In this document: piece after piece, positions 17,978 to 26,279 of the stretch
How positions within the stretch are numbered: the stretch's first letter is position 1
Layout: each line of letters opens with the position of its first letter
Assembly: GCF_015999245.1 (NCBI RefSeq)
Contig: NZ_JAEAMR010000016.1
Coordinates: 62,001 to 126,000 of the forward strand
Reading direction: 5' to 3'
Source of the DNA: Streptomyces sp. AV19
Lineage (GTDB): Bacteria; Actinomycetota; Actinomycetes; Streptomycetales; Streptomycetaceae
DNA: 64,000 nucleotides
Position numbers and translations under genes: made by a program
Notes under the pieces: generated by a model
The model's database searches: none
Seen by the model: the letters and a program-made list of their open reading frames with translations, nothing else
Told to the model about the DNA's origin: nothing

Positions 17978-19063
17978 GTGGCACAGGAAGTCCGGGGCGT
18001 CGTGGCGCCGGGGAAGAACCAGCCGGTGCGGGTCGAGACGATCGTCGTGCCGGACCCGGGGCCCGGCGAGGCCGTGGTCAAGGTGCAGGCGTGCGGCGTG
18101 TGCCACACGGACCTGCACTACAAGCAGGGCGGCATCAACGACGACTTCCCCTTCCTCCTGGGCCACGAGGCGTCCGGCGTGGTGGAGTCCGTCGGCGAGG
18201 GCGTCACCGAGGTCGCTCCCGGTGACTTCGTCGTCCTCAACTGGCGTGCCGTCTGCGGCCAGTGCCGGGCCTGCCGGCGCGGCCGGCCGCAATACTGCTT
18301 CGCCACGCACAACGCGAAGCAGAAGATGACCCTCACCGACGGCACCGAGCTCACCCCGGCCCTGGGCATCGGCGCGTTCGCCGAGAAGACCCTCGTCGCC
18401 GCCGGCCAGTGCACCAAGGTGGACCCCGCCGTCTCCCCCGCCGTCGCCGGGCTCCTCGGCTGCGGCGTGATGGCGGGCATCGGCGCCGCCATCAACACCG
18501 GCGGCGTGACCCGCGGCGACTCGGTCGCGGTCATCGGCTGCGGCGGCGTCGGCGACGCGGCGATCGCCGGTTCCCGGCTCGCGGGGGCGGCGCGGATCAT
18601 CGCCGTCGACATCGACGACCGCAAGCTGGAGACCGCCCTGCGCATGGGCGCCACCCACACCGTCAACTCCCGTGCCACGGACCCGGTCGAGGCCATCCGC
18701 GAACTGACCGGCGGCTTCGGCGCCGATGTCGTCGTCGAGGCGGTCGGCCGCCCGGAGACGTACGAACAGGCCTTCTACGCCCGCGACCTGGCCGGCACCG
18801 TCGTCCTGGTCGGCGTCCCCACCCCGGAGATGCGCATCGACCTGCCGCTGCTGGACGTCTTCGGCCGCGGCGGCGCGCTGAAGTCCTCCTGGTACGGCGA
18901 CTGCCTGCCCTCGCGGGACTTCCCCATGCTCATCGACCTCCACCTCCAGGGCCGCCTGGACCTGGGCTCGTTCGTCTCCGAGACGATCGGCCTGGACGAC
19001 ATCGAGCCGGCCTTCGACCGCATGCACCGCGGCGAGGTGCTGCGCTCGGTGGTGGTCCTGTGA
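17978..19063 (+). CDS. mscR: S-(hydroxymethyl)mycothiol dehydrogenase
   Basis: A 361-residue zinc-dependent MDR alcohol dehydrogenase. Catalytic zinc ligands lie in CGVCHTDLHY and GHEASG; the structural zinc loop is CGQCRACRRGRPQYC. The NAD site is GCGGVG. The sequence pattern (AQEVRGVVAPGKNQPVRVETIVVPDPG style N-terminus, KMTLTDGT loop) matches mycothiol-dependent formaldehyde dehydrogenases. These oxidise the S-hydroxymethyl adduct of mycothiol to S-formylmycothiol. The start GTG 17978 follows AGAAGGG. Its stop overlaps the ATG of the metallo-hydrolase gene by one base, so the two are co-translated. Confidence 0.9.
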   Translation: MAQEVRGVVAPGKNQPVRVETIVVPDPGPGEAVVKVQACGVCHTDLHYKQGGINDDFPFLLGHEASGVVESVGEGVTEVAPGDFVVLNWRAVCGQCRACRRGRPQYCFATHNAKQKMTLTDGTELTPALGIGAFAEKTLVAAGQCTKVDPAVSPAVAGLLGCGVMAGIGAAINTGGVTRGDSVAVIGCGGVGDAAIAGSRLAGAARIIAVDIDDRKLETALRMGATHTVNSRATDPVEAIRELTGGFGADVVVEAVGRPETYEQAFYARDLAGTVVLVGVPTPEMRIDLPLLDVFGRGGALKSSWYGDCLPSRDFPMLIDLHLQGRLDLGSFVSETIGLDDIEPAFDRMHRGEVLRSVVVL

Positions 19064-19692
19064 TGGCCGCCCGCGTCGAACACCTCACCACGTCCGGCTA
19101 CTTCTCCCTCGACGGGGGCGTGTGGGAGGTCGAGAACAACGTCTGGATCGTGGGCGACGACCACGAGGCGATCGTCATCGACGCCGCGCACGACGCGGAC
19201 GCCGTCGCGGCGGCGCTCGGCGGCCGCCGGCTGCTCGCCGTCGTGTGCACCCACGCCCACGACGACCACGTCAACGCCGCCCCGGCACTCGCCGACCGCA
19301 CCGGCGCGCCCGTCCTCCTCCACCCGGCCGACCTGCCGCTGTGGGAGCGCACCCACCCCGACCGGGCACCGGACGGCGAGTTGACGGACGGTCAGGTACT
19401 GACCGTGGCGGGGATCGAGCTGACCGTGCTGCACACCCCGGGCCACGCGCCGGGCGCCGTCTGCCTGTACGCGCCCGCGCTCGGCACGGTGTTCACCGGG
19501 GACACGCTCTTCCGCGGCGGACCGGGCGCCACCGGCCGGTCGTTCTCCGACTTCCCCACGATCATCGGCTCGATCCGGGAGCGGCTGCTGCCGCTGGACC
19601 CCGCGACCGTGGTGCGCACCGGGCACGGGGAGCCGACGACCGTCGGCGAGGAGGCCCCGCACCTGGACGAATGGATCGCCCGCGGGCACTGA
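19063..19692 (+). CDS. Metallo-beta-lactamase-fold hydrolase of the formaldehyde pathway
   Basis: A 209-residue protein whose ATG overlaps the dehydrogenase stop (TGATG). Metal ligands are visible: THAHDDH, a histidine in HTPGHAPG, the Asp in FTGDTLF and the final His in RTGHGEPT. This is a glyoxalase-II-like MBL enzyme. Beside mycothiol dehydrogenases the family is thought to hydrolyse S-formylmycothiol to formate, regenerating mycothiol. Cytoplasmic, no signal peptide. Confidence 0.88.
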   Translation: MAARVEHLTTSGYFSLDGGVWEVENNVWIVGDDHEAIVIDAAHDADAVAAALGGRRLLAVVCTHAHDDHVNAAPALADRTGAPVLLHPADLPLWERTHPDRAPDGELTDGQVLTVAGIELTVLHTPGHAPGAVCLYAPALGTVFTGDTLFRGGPGATGRSFSDFPTIIGSIRERLLPLDPATVVRTGHGEPTTVGEEAPHLDEWIARGH

Positions 19693-19759
19693 CCCCGGCG
19701 CCCCCTCCGGGCGTAGGATCAAACAACTGGACGATCGACGCGAGGACGGGGGAGGCATC

Positions 19760-20392
19760 GTGGACACGGCGGGCCTGGTCGAGGTGACCGACGCGGGCGA
19801 ACTGAGGGAATTGCTCGGGGAGCCGCAGCGGCGGGTGGTGGAGAAGGTCCGCACCCGTCTCCTCGACCTCGACCGGGAGTGGCTGGAGCAGTCGCCGTTC
19901 TGCCTGGTGGCCACCGCGGACGCGGACGGCAACTGCGACGTCTCCCCCAAGGGCGACCCGGCCGGCCACCTGGCCCTCGTCCTGGACGACACGACGATCG
20001 CCCTCCCCGAACGCCCGGGCAACCGGCGGGCGGACGGCTTCCACAACATCCTGGCCAACCCGCACGTCGGGCTGGTCTTCCTGATCCCCGGCATCGGGGA
20101 GACCCTGCGTGTCAACGGCCGGGCCCGGCTGGTGCGCGAAGCGCCGTTCTTCGACCGGATGGTGGTCAAGGGCCACCGTCCGGTGCTCGCGCTCGTCGTC
20201 GAGATCGACGAGATCTACCACCACTGCCCGAAGGCGTTCCTGCGCTCCAAGCTGTGGAAGCCGGAGTCCTGGCAGCCCGAGGCGATGATGGCGAGGGTCC
20301 GGGCCGCCGAGGGGCGCAAGGTCCCGGAGAAGCCGCGGGAGGAGCTGGAGGAGCGCTACCGCACGGAGTACGCCGACCGCCTCTACCGCTGA
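19760..20392 (+). CDS. Pyridoxamine-5'-phosphate-oxidase-fold flavoprotein
   Basis: A 210-residue protein from GTG 19760. The split-barrel core shows FCLVATADADGNCDVSPKGDP, GNRRADGFHNILANPHVGLVF and LRVNGRARLV, typical of the MSMEG_1061-like PPOX subfamily (FMN or F420 binders). The C-terminal CPKAFLRSKLW is also characteristic. The reaction is unknown, possibly a general oxidoreductase. It ends four bases from the convergent acyl-CoA ligase; a 14-bp near-repeat containing CTACCGCTGA spans both stops. Confidence 0.85.
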   Translation: MDTAGLVEVTDAGELRELLGEPQRRVVEKVRTRLLDLDREWLEQSPFCLVATADADGNCDVSPKGDPAGHLALVLDDTTIALPERPGNRRADGFHNILANPHVGLVFLIPGIGETLRVNGRARLVREAPFFDRMVVKGHRPVLALVVEIDEIYHHCPKAFLRSKLWKPESWQPEAMMARVRAAEGRKVPEKPREELEERYRTEYADRLYR

Positions 20393-20396
20393 CCCC

Positions 20397-21977
20397 CTAC
20401 CGCTGACGGGGAAGCTGCCGGGGAATCCGCACCCCGTGCGCCGCCCGCAGCGCGCTCTTGTCCACCTTCCCGGACGCGTTGCGCGGCAGCGCCGTCACCA
20501 CCGCCACGCCGCGCGGGCACTTGTAGCCCGCAAGGTGCCGGCGGCAGAACGCGTCGAGCCCGGCCTCCTCGATGCGCGTGCCGTTCCGTGCCGCCACCAC
20601 GGCCAGCACCGACTCGCCCCACTTCTCGTCGGGCACGCCGATCACCGCGACCTCGGCGACGGCCGGGTGCTCGGCCAGGACGCGTTCGACCTCCGCCGAG
20701 TAGATGTTCTCGCCGCCGCTGATGATGAGGTCCTTGAGCCGGTCCTCGACGAAGACGAAACCGTCGGCGTCGGCGCGGACCACGTCGCCGGTGCGCAGCC
20801 AGCCGTCGGCGGTGACCGTCTCCGCGGTGGCGTCGGGCCGGCCGAGGTAGCCCTTCATCCGCTGGCGGGTACGCGCCCACAGCTCGCCGGTGCGTCCGAG
20901 CGGCACGGCGGCCCCCGTGGCGGGGTCGGCGACGCGGGTCTCCACACCGGGCAGGGGGCGGCCGGCGGAGGCGAGGCGGTGGGCCTGCCGGGGGTCGCGG
21001 TGGGTGGCGTGGTCCAACGCCGTGACGGCGCCGGAGAGTTCGGTCATGCCGTAGAGCTGGACGAAGCGGACCTCGGGGAAGCGGTCGAGTGCCTCGCGCA
21101 GCAGGGGCAGGGGCATGGGCGAGGCGCCGTACAGGCAGTAGCGCAGGCGCGCGAAGGCCGCCGTGGACGCCGCGTCGGCGCGCAGCACGCCCGGCAGCAT
21201 GGCGGGCACCAGCAGCGTCTGCGTCGCGCCGTCGGCGACGGCGCGGCAGATGGCCTCCGGGGTCGGCTCGCGCAGCAGGACCGTCGGCGCGCCGGCGACC
21301 AGGCCGCGCAGGCCGTAGCCGATGCCGCCGACGTGGAAGAGCGGGAGGACGACGAGGTTGCGGTCCGCGGGTTCCATCGGCGCCACGGTCCGCAGCGCGG
21401 TGCCGCCGGACAGCATGCTGCGGTGGGTGAGTTCGGCCCCCTTCGGGAAGCCGGTGGTGCCGGAGGTGTAGAGGACGAGGCAGGTGTCGTCGGGGGTGAC
21501 GTCGGCCGCCGGGGGCACGGGGGCGGACCGGGCGAGCAGCGGTTCGTACGCGTCGTCCGCTCCCCCGGTCACCACGAGGAGCGGCGGGTCGGTCAGGCCG
21601 GCGAGCGCGGTGCGCGCGGCGGCGGCCCGGCCGGCGTCGGCGAGGAGCACGGTGGCTCCGGAGTCCGCGACGACGTAGGCGAGTTCTCCGGGTGCCAGGC
21701 GCCAGTTGAGGACGGCGGTGGCCACGCCGGCGCCGGCGGCCGCGAGGAAGGTCTCCACGCAGGCGGGGTCGTTGCGGCCGAGGTAGGCGACGCGGTCGCC
21801 GCGGCGGACGCCGAGGGTGTGCAGCGCCCCGCGCAACCGGTCGGCCCGCTCGGCGAGTTGCCGCCAGGTCCACCGGCGGTCGCCGCAGGCGAGGGCCTCG
21901 CCGTCGGGCGTGCGGGCCGCCCAGTGGGCGGGCAAGAGGTGGATCAGTTCCGGCGGTTGTGCGGACGGGCCGGGCAT
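20397..21977 (-). CDS. AMP-dependent acyl-CoA synthetase/ligase
   Basis: A 526-residue protein; the start is ATG 21977 because GGGGGA precedes it, and an ATG four codons upstream lies inside that site. ANL-superfamily motifs are complete: P-loop YTSGTTGFPKG, YGMTE, TGDVVRADADGFVFVEDRLKD, and the catalytic lysine in PRNASGKVDK. It activates a carboxylic acid as acyl-AMP and then CoA. A medium- or long-chain acid is plausible; no neighbour fixes the substrate. Confidence 0.92.
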   Translation of the reverse strand: MPGPSAQPPELIHLLPAHWAARTPDGEALACGDRRWTWRQLAERADRLRGALHTLGVRRGDRVAYLGRNDPACVETFLAAAGAGVATAVLNWRLAPGELAYVVADSGATVLLADAGRAAAARTALAGLTDPPLLVVTGGADDAYEPLLARSAPVPPAADVTPDDTCLVLYTSGTTGFPKGAELTHRSMLSGGTALRTVAPMEPADRNLVVLPLFHVGGIGYGLRGLVAGAPTVLLREPTPEAICRAVADGATQTLLVPAMLPGVLRADAASTAAFARLRYCLYGASPMPLPLLREALDRFPEVRFVQLYGMTELSGAVTALDHATHRDPRQAHRLASAGRPLPGVETRVADPATGAAVPLGRTGELWARTRQRMKGYLGRPDATAETVTADGWLRTGDVVRADADGFVFVEDRLKDLIISGGENIYSAEVERVLAEHPAVAEVAVIGVPDEKWGESVLAVVAARNGTRIEEAGLDAFCRRHLAGYKCPRGVAVVTALPRNASGKVDKSALRAAHGVRIPRQLPRQR

Positions 21978-22060
21978 CGTTTCCCCCATCGTCGCTGCCG
22001 GCAGCCTAGTGCCGCGGGTCGGGCGGTGCCACACCGCCCGGCCCGCGGCACTCCGGCCCG

Positions 22061-22579
22061 TCAGGTCCCGGGCTTGCGCCCGTAGACGAAGACCGGGTCG
22101 CCCTGGCGCAGTTGCTTCCAGTACGCCTGGGCGTCCTTCGTCCGCATGTTGACGCAGCCGTGGGAGCCGGGCGGCGAGTAGACGCTGCCGCTGATGGCGT
22201 GGAACGCCTGTCCTCCGTCGAAGAACTGGCTGTAGGGCATGCTCACGTTGTAGATCGAGGACCGGTGGTTCTTGTCGCGCCAGTAGACGCGCTTGAGTCC
22301 GGTGCGGGTCGCGAAACCCTTTCTGCCGGAGCGTATGTGCACCGGGCCGTAGGTGACCTTCTTCCCGTTCTGGATCCAGCTGACCTGGCGGGTCAGGTCG
22401 ACGCAGGCGATCCGGCCCTTGTTCGTCGGGCAGGTCACCTTGGCCGGGGTCTTCGCGGGCGCCTTGGCCGGGGCCGCGTCGGCGGCGCCGCCGGTGGCCA
22501 CCACGAGGGGGACCGTCATGCCGGCGGCGGCGAGGACGACGCCGAGCCGCGTCCTCACTGTGCTGCGTTGGGTTGTCAT
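22061..22579 (-). CDS. L,D-transpeptidase (YkuD family)
   Basis: A 172-residue protein from ATG 22579 (MTTQRST...); a TTG 15 bp upstream is possible. The signal peptide ends in ADAAPA and is followed by an AKAPAKTPAK linker. The YkuD catalytic motif HAISGSVYSPPGSHGCVNM contains the essential His and Cys. Such enzymes form 3-3 cross-links in peptidoglycan or attach proteins to it, outside the membrane. The gene lies 57 bp behind the RiPP-locus alcohol dehydrogenase on the same strand but probably has its own role. Confidence 0.9.
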   Translation of the reverse strand: MTTQRSTVRTRLGVVLAAAGMTVPLVVATGGAADAAPAKAPAKTPAKVTCPTNKGRIACVDLTRQVSWIQNGKKVTYGPVHIRSGRKGFATRTGLKRVYWRDKNHRSSIYNVSMPYSQFFDGGQAFHAISGSVYSPPGSHGCVNMRTKDAQAYWKQLRQGDPVFVYGRKPGT

Positions 22580-22636
22580 GAACGGTGAGACCAACGAAAT
22601 CCGGATCTGGTTGCATACGACATCCGGTGGGTGCGG

Positions 22637-23683
22637 TCAGGGGCGCAGCAGCGCCTTGATCACCTTTCTGTCGTCCATCGCGGCGTAGGCGTCGGCGACC
22701 CGGTGGAGGGGGAACTCGCCGTCGAAGACGCGGCCGGGGGCGAGCTCGCCGTCCCACGTGCGTCGGAGCAGCTCCGGCAGATAGGCGCGGGCCGGAGCGC
22801 CGCCGCCCGAGAACGACAGGTTGTGGGTGAACAGTTCCCGGTGCGGGAACCGTGTGATGCCCAGGGGAAGGCCGACGCAGCCGACGCGTCCGCCGGGGCG
22901 TACCGTGCCGACGGCCTGCCGCAGCGACAGGTCGGTCCCGACGCATTCCAGGGAGCAGTCGGCCGGTCCGCCGAGCGTTCCGCGGACCTCGGCGACGCCC
23001 TCCTGCCCGCGGGCGGCCACGATGTCGGTGGCTCCGAATTCCAGGGCGAGCGCCTGTCGCGCCGGGTGCCGTGACATGACGACGACGCGCTCGGCGCCGG
23101 CGGCCCGTGAGGCCAGGACCGCGCAGAGTCCCACGGCCCCGTCGCCGACGACCACGACGCTGTCGCCCGGTCCGACACGTGCGATCCGCGCCGCGTGATG
23201 TCCTGTCGCCATCACGTCGCACAGGGCGAGGAGAGCGGGGATCCGCTCGGGTGCCGGCGGGCCCGGTGTGGGCACCAGCGTGCCGTCCGCGAGGGGGACG
23301 CGTACCGCCTCTCCCTGCCCCGCGTCCATGGCCCGTCCGTCGGGGCCGGGGACGCCCCAGTGTGCGATGCGGTCGCACGATGTGTGGATGCCGTTGCGGC
23401 AGTTGGGGCAGGTGTTGTCGCTGATGTTGAAGGGTGCGACGACGAAGTCGCCGGGGCGCAGGGTGCGCACGGCGGATCCGACCGCTTCGACGGTGCCGAC
23501 GAATTCGTGCCCCGACCGTGCGGGGCCGGACAGGGGCGTGATGCCGCGGTAGGCCCACAGGTCCGATCCGCACACCGCCGCGGCCACGACCCGTACGACG
23601 GCGTCCTCCTCCTCGACGAGCGAGGGATCGGGGACTTCTTCGGCACGGACGTCCCGGGGCCCGTGCAGCACGGCGGCGCGCAT
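22637..23683 (-). CDS. Zinc-dependent alcohol dehydrogenase, last gene of the RiPP minus arm
   Basis: A 348-residue MDR dehydrogenase. Catalytic zinc ligands are in CGSDLWAY and GHEFVG; the structural zinc loop has Cys in NTCPNCRNGIHTSC; the cofactor site is GDGAVG. ATG 23683 follows GAGGAG and lies 12 bp after the serine-hydrolase stop, so it is operonic with the precursor-modification genes. It may oxidise a hydroxyl installed on the peptide or by-product, which is inference. It is also similar to general zinc-binding dehydrogenases of unknown substrate. Confidence 0.85.
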   Translation of the reverse strand: MRAAVLHGPRDVRAEEVPDPSLVEEEDAVVRVVAAAVCGSDLWAYRGITPLSGPARSGHEFVGTVEAVGSAVRTLRPGDFVVAPFNISDNTCPNCRNGIHTSCDRIAHWGVPGPDGRAMDAGQGEAVRVPLADGTLVPTPGPPAPERIPALLALCDVMATGHHAARIARVGPGDSVVVVGDGAVGLCAVLASRAAGAERVVVMSRHPARQALALEFGATDIVAARGQEGVAEVRGTLGGPADCSLECVGTDLSLRQAVGTVRPGGRVGCVGLPLGITRFPHRELFTHNLSFSGGGAPARAYLPELLRRTWDGELAPGRVFDGEFPLHRVADAYAAMDDRKVIKALLRP

Positions 23684-23695
23684 CGTGGGGTCTCC

Positions 23696-25021
23696 TCAGC
23701 TCGTGGTCCGGTGGTAGCGCAGGTCGGGGGCGCGGTCGAGGTGGAGGGTGAAGTGTTCGGGGTGCCCGGGGCGGAGCGTCGTGGGGTCCACGGGGTGCGG
23801 TGCGACGAGGCGGAGTCCGTTCGCGTGGAAAGTGGCGGGGCCGTCGGGGACGAGGAGGTCGCTCGTGCCACGGCGCCAGAGGAACAGCCGGCCGTCCGCC
23901 ACGGTCAGCCGGAGGGCGCCCGGGACGTCTGCGCAGGTGTACGTGCCCAGGGCGGTGTGGTCGGACCGGTGGTCCGGCCCGGGTTGTGGCGGCTTCCCGT
24001 CGGCGCCGGCTGCCCGGGCTCCCTCGACGATGCGTTGCAGCGCGTCGAGTTGGCAGCCGGCGCTCCTGAACTCCTTGATGATCCTGTCGGCGACGTGGCC
24101 GGCGTGGACGGCGGCGTGGTTGCTCAGACAGACGACGCGCAGTCCGGACCGGAAGAGCAGCGCCGCCGCGGAGAATCCCTGCTCGTGCCCGTAGTGGAAG
24201 ACGGCTTCGTCGCCCGGTCGGCGCGGGTCCGCGTACAGGCCCGGGCCGTAGAGGTGGGGCGGGTGGTCGCTGGGGCAGTAGGGGATGTCCTGGTCGTGGA
24301 CGAGTCGGCGCGCCGTCGGCCAGGTCTCCCACAGGTGGGTCAGCCAGCGTCCCAGGTCCGTGGTGGAGCACCAGAGGGTTCCGGGGCCGGGCAGGGCCAC
24401 CGGCCGCTGGCAGCGCACCCAGCCGTCGGGGGTCGGGGCGTAACTGCTCGCCGCGCCCGGCACGACCCGCAGGGGGTCGGGGACGAACCGGGCCGATGTC
24501 ATCTCCAGTGGTGCGAAGACCTGTCGCCCGGCGAGTTCCGTGAGGTCCGTGCCGTGGACGGTGCGCAGGACGGCGGCGAGCAGGAGGTAGCCGGTGTTGC
24601 TGTAGAGGAACCGGCCCGGTTCCGTGCAGCGGCGCGTCTGGCGGAAGGCGAGTTCCAGCAGGTCGTGGGACGTGTAGTGGTCGAGGTCGCGCAGGCCGGC
24701 GAGGGAGAGGAGCGACTCGGCGTCGCGCACGCCGCCTTGGTGCCGGACGAGGTCGGCGACGGTGACGGAGGTGAGCCGGAAGCGCGGCAGGAACGCGGAC
24801 ACCGGCCGGTCGAGGCCGAGCAGCCCCTGACGGGCGGCGAGGACGACGAGATGAGCGGTGATCTGTTTCCCGAGGGAGCCGGCGTTGAAGGTGGTGCCGG
24901 GCCCGATGGGTGCGGACAGCTCCAGGTTCGCGAGGCCGTGGTGCACGCGCGCGTCGGGTGCTCCGGGCTGCTGGACGAGGACCGCGAGGCCCGGCTTCGG
25001 CGGTGGCGCGTCGTGGTTCAC
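23696..25021 (-). CDS. Serine hydrolase of the beta-lactamase/PBP4* family in the RiPP locus
   Basis: A 441-residue protein from GTG 25021, which overlaps the HExxH gene stop by four bases (GTGA), so translation is coupled. Class C-type motifs: Ser49-x-x-Lys52 (SLGK), YSN in FLYSNTGY, and HYGHEQG in place of KTG. There is no signal peptide, so it should act in the cytoplasm, unusual for cell-wall enzymes but normal for esterase or aminopeptidase relatives. Coupling to the peptide-modification gene suggests leader cleavage, peptide hydrolysis or transacylation of the product; which one cannot be read from sequence. The C-terminal 120 residues look like an additional beta domain. Confidence 0.85.
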   Translation of the reverse strand: MNHDAPPPKPGLAVLVQQPGAPDARVHHGLANLELSAPIGPGTTFNAGSLGKQITAHLVVLAARQGLLGLDRPVSAFLPRFRLTSVTVADLVRHQGGVRDAESLLSLAGLRDLDHYTSHDLLELAFRQTRRCTEPGRFLYSNTGYLLLAAVLRTVHGTDLTELAGRQVFAPLEMTSARFVPDPLRVVPGAASSYAPTPDGWVRCQRPVALPGPGTLWCSTTDLGRWLTHLWETWPTARRLVHDQDIPYCPSDHPPHLYGPGLYADPRRPGDEAVFHYGHEQGFSAAALLFRSGLRVVCLSNHAAVHAGHVADRIIKEFRSAGCQLDALQRIVEGARAAGADGKPPQPGPDHRSDHTALGTYTCADVPGALRLTVADGRLFLWRRGTSDLLVPDGPATFHANGLRLVAPHPVDPTTLRPGHPEHFTLHLDRAPDLRYHRTTS

Positions 25022-25929
25022 AGGGCGAGGGCCTCCCGATGGACGGCGCGCAGACGTTCCCGCAGCCCGGCGTCGGGGACGAGGGCCAGCGCCTGGGCGT
25101 GGTCGTCGGCGGTGGGGGCCAACAGGCCGCGCTGTTCGTCCAGGTAGGCGCCGAGGAAACGGCGGACGTCCCCGCTCCGGCGTTCCAGAACGGCCGAGGT
25201 GTAGAGCATCATCAGCGGGAAGGCCCAGCAGGCGTGGAGGAATCCGTAGGCCGGACGGGCGGCGTCCTTCCACGGCGAGTAGAACCGGGCCTCGTCGTCG
25301 ATCTTCGCGTGGACCGCGGTCAGCGCGTCGTTCAGCCAGCTGTGTCCGGCCTCGTGGACGAGGTCACGGGCCAGGACGGCGGGTTCGTCGGTGTAATCGC
25401 AGAAGACGGTCCCCGGAAGCCGGGTGATGGACCAGCTGTCCAGGGTCTCGCCGAGGCGCTTGTGCCGCAGCAGGCAGACCACCACGGCGTGGTCGGCGAC
25501 GAGTTCGCCCAGGCCCGTGTCGGCGTCGGCGGCGGACGCCGCGGCCCTCGCCGCGAGGTCCCGCAGTTCCGGCGCGGCGGCGGGCGTGCGCGGTCCCAGG
25601 ACGTAGTACGGGGTCTCCGACGCCGGCGAGCGGACGAGCCCGCCCACACCGGGAGCGAGGACGGCCGGCGGGCCGCCGCTCGCCCGGGCGCCGAGGCGCT
25701 CGACACCCGCGTCCGCGTGGGACCGGTACCAGTCGAACGTCCCGGTGTCCCCGGCCCGGGCGGCGGCCTCGGCGCCCTCGAAGACGTGGTGGGACAACGC
25801 GTACTGGCGGGCGTCGTACTTCTCCGCGGGAGGCGCGTCGGGGTTGACGATCTCGCGCAGCCGGCGGGTGCGGTCGTGGTGCAGGGCGTGAACGGGTGCG
25901 AAGTCGAAGATGCGGGACAGCGGTTGCAT
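25018..25929 (-). CDS. HExxH-motif peptide-modification protein
   Basis: A 303-residue protein from ATG 25929 behind GGGAGG. The motif HEAGH lies at residues 192-196, followed by WLND and, about 20 residues later, YSPWKDAARPAYGFLHACWAF. That pattern marks the RiPP-associated HExxH domain family. Related domains, some fused to radical SAM maturases, have been reported as Fe/2-oxoglutarate peptide beta-hydroxylases rather than proteases. Here it is stand-alone, 74 bp downstream of the candidate precursor and coupled to a serine hydrolase. Expected role: beta-hydroxylation of a precursor residue (inference). No signal peptide. Confidence 0.8.
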   Translation of the reverse strand: MQPLSRIFDFAPVHALHHDRTRRLREIVNPDAPPAEKYDARQYALSHHVFEGAEAAARAGDTGTFDWYRSHADAGVERLGARASGGPPAVLAPGVGGLVRSPASETPYYVLGPRTPAAAPELRDLAARAAASAADADTGLGELVADHAVVVCLLRHKRLGETLDSWSITRLPGTVFCDYTDEPAVLARDLVHEAGHSWLNDALTAVHAKIDDEARFYSPWKDAARPAYGFLHACWAFPLMMLYTSAVLERRSGDVRRFLGAYLDEQRGLLAPTADDHAQALALVPDAGLRERLRAVHREALAL

Positions 25930-26003
25930 GGCAGACCTCCCGGGAAAGCCGGGACCGGGTCGCGGTGCGGCGGCCCGGCCCCGGGGTGTGCCGTGCGTGT
26001 CGG

Positions 26004-26150
26004 TCAGGACTCCGGCCGCGCCTCCTCGGTGGCCGGCCAGCCCTCGGCGGAGACGCTGGAGGTGTGCGCGGTGCTGCGCACCGTCTCGTCGCCCGCGCGC
26101 AGTTCGTCGACGGCCGACAGGAAGTCCGTGATGCGGTCGTTGGTGCCCAT
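26004..26150 (-). CDS. Candidate RiPP precursor peptide (48 aa)
   Basis: ATG 26150 follows AAAGGCAAGG at normal spacing and encodes 48 residues. The N-terminal half, MGTNDRITDFLSAVDELRAG, looks like an amphipathic leader helix. The C-terminal half is polar and Ser/Thr-rich (RSTAHTSSVSAEG) and ends WPATEEARPES. Trp38 is the only aromatic residue there besides His29. There is no cysteine, so the maturase cannot be forming thioethers; carbon-carbon, carbon-oxygen or carbon-nitrogen crosslinks remain possible. It sits between the radical SAM gene and the HExxH gene on the same strand. There is no FxSxx ending as in FxsA peptides. Confidence 0.7.
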   Translation of the reverse strand: MGTNDRITDFLSAVDELRAGDETVRSTAHTSSVSAEGWPATEEARPES

Positions 26151-26160
26151 GCCCTTGCCT

Positions 26161-26192
26161 TTCGTCCGGGTGCGGATTCGTCCGGGTGCGGA
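26161..26192. repeat. Perfect 16-bp tandem repeat before the precursor gene
   Basis: Two identical adjacent copies of TTCGTCCGGGTGCGGA lie 11 bp upstream of the precursor start (in transcription direction), inside the spacer between maturase and precursor. Confidence 0.95.
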
Positions 26193-26219
26193 GGGAGCGG
26201 TGGATGTGGTGGTCGCGGC

Positions 26220-26234
26220 CCCCGCCCGGCGGGG
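26220..26234 (-). terminator. Hairpin between maturase and precursor genes
   Basis: CCCCGC pairs with GCGGGG around a three-base loop, 70 bp before the precursor start. It could attenuate read-through from the maturase gene or protect the 5' end of a processed precursor mRNA. Confidence 0.45.
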
Positions 26235-26279
26235 CTCTGGCCCGGCGTGCGGTGGGAGCGCGCGCCGTGGTCCGGGGCG

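Noticed and set aside
20378..20410. 14-bp near-repeat across two convergent stop codons as a mobile-element footprint
   Set aside because: It is short, imperfect and explained by similar C-terminal codons; no element ends nearby.
22061..22579. L,D-transpeptidase as part of the RiPP minus operon
   Set aside because: A 57-bp gap, its own signal peptide and a general cell-wall role make membership unlikely although strand and order agree.
25018..25929. HExxH protein as an ordinary zinc protease
   Set aside because: The motif is followed by the WLN and YSPWKDxxRP pattern of the RiPP-associated HExxH family, and the gene is coupled to other modification genes.
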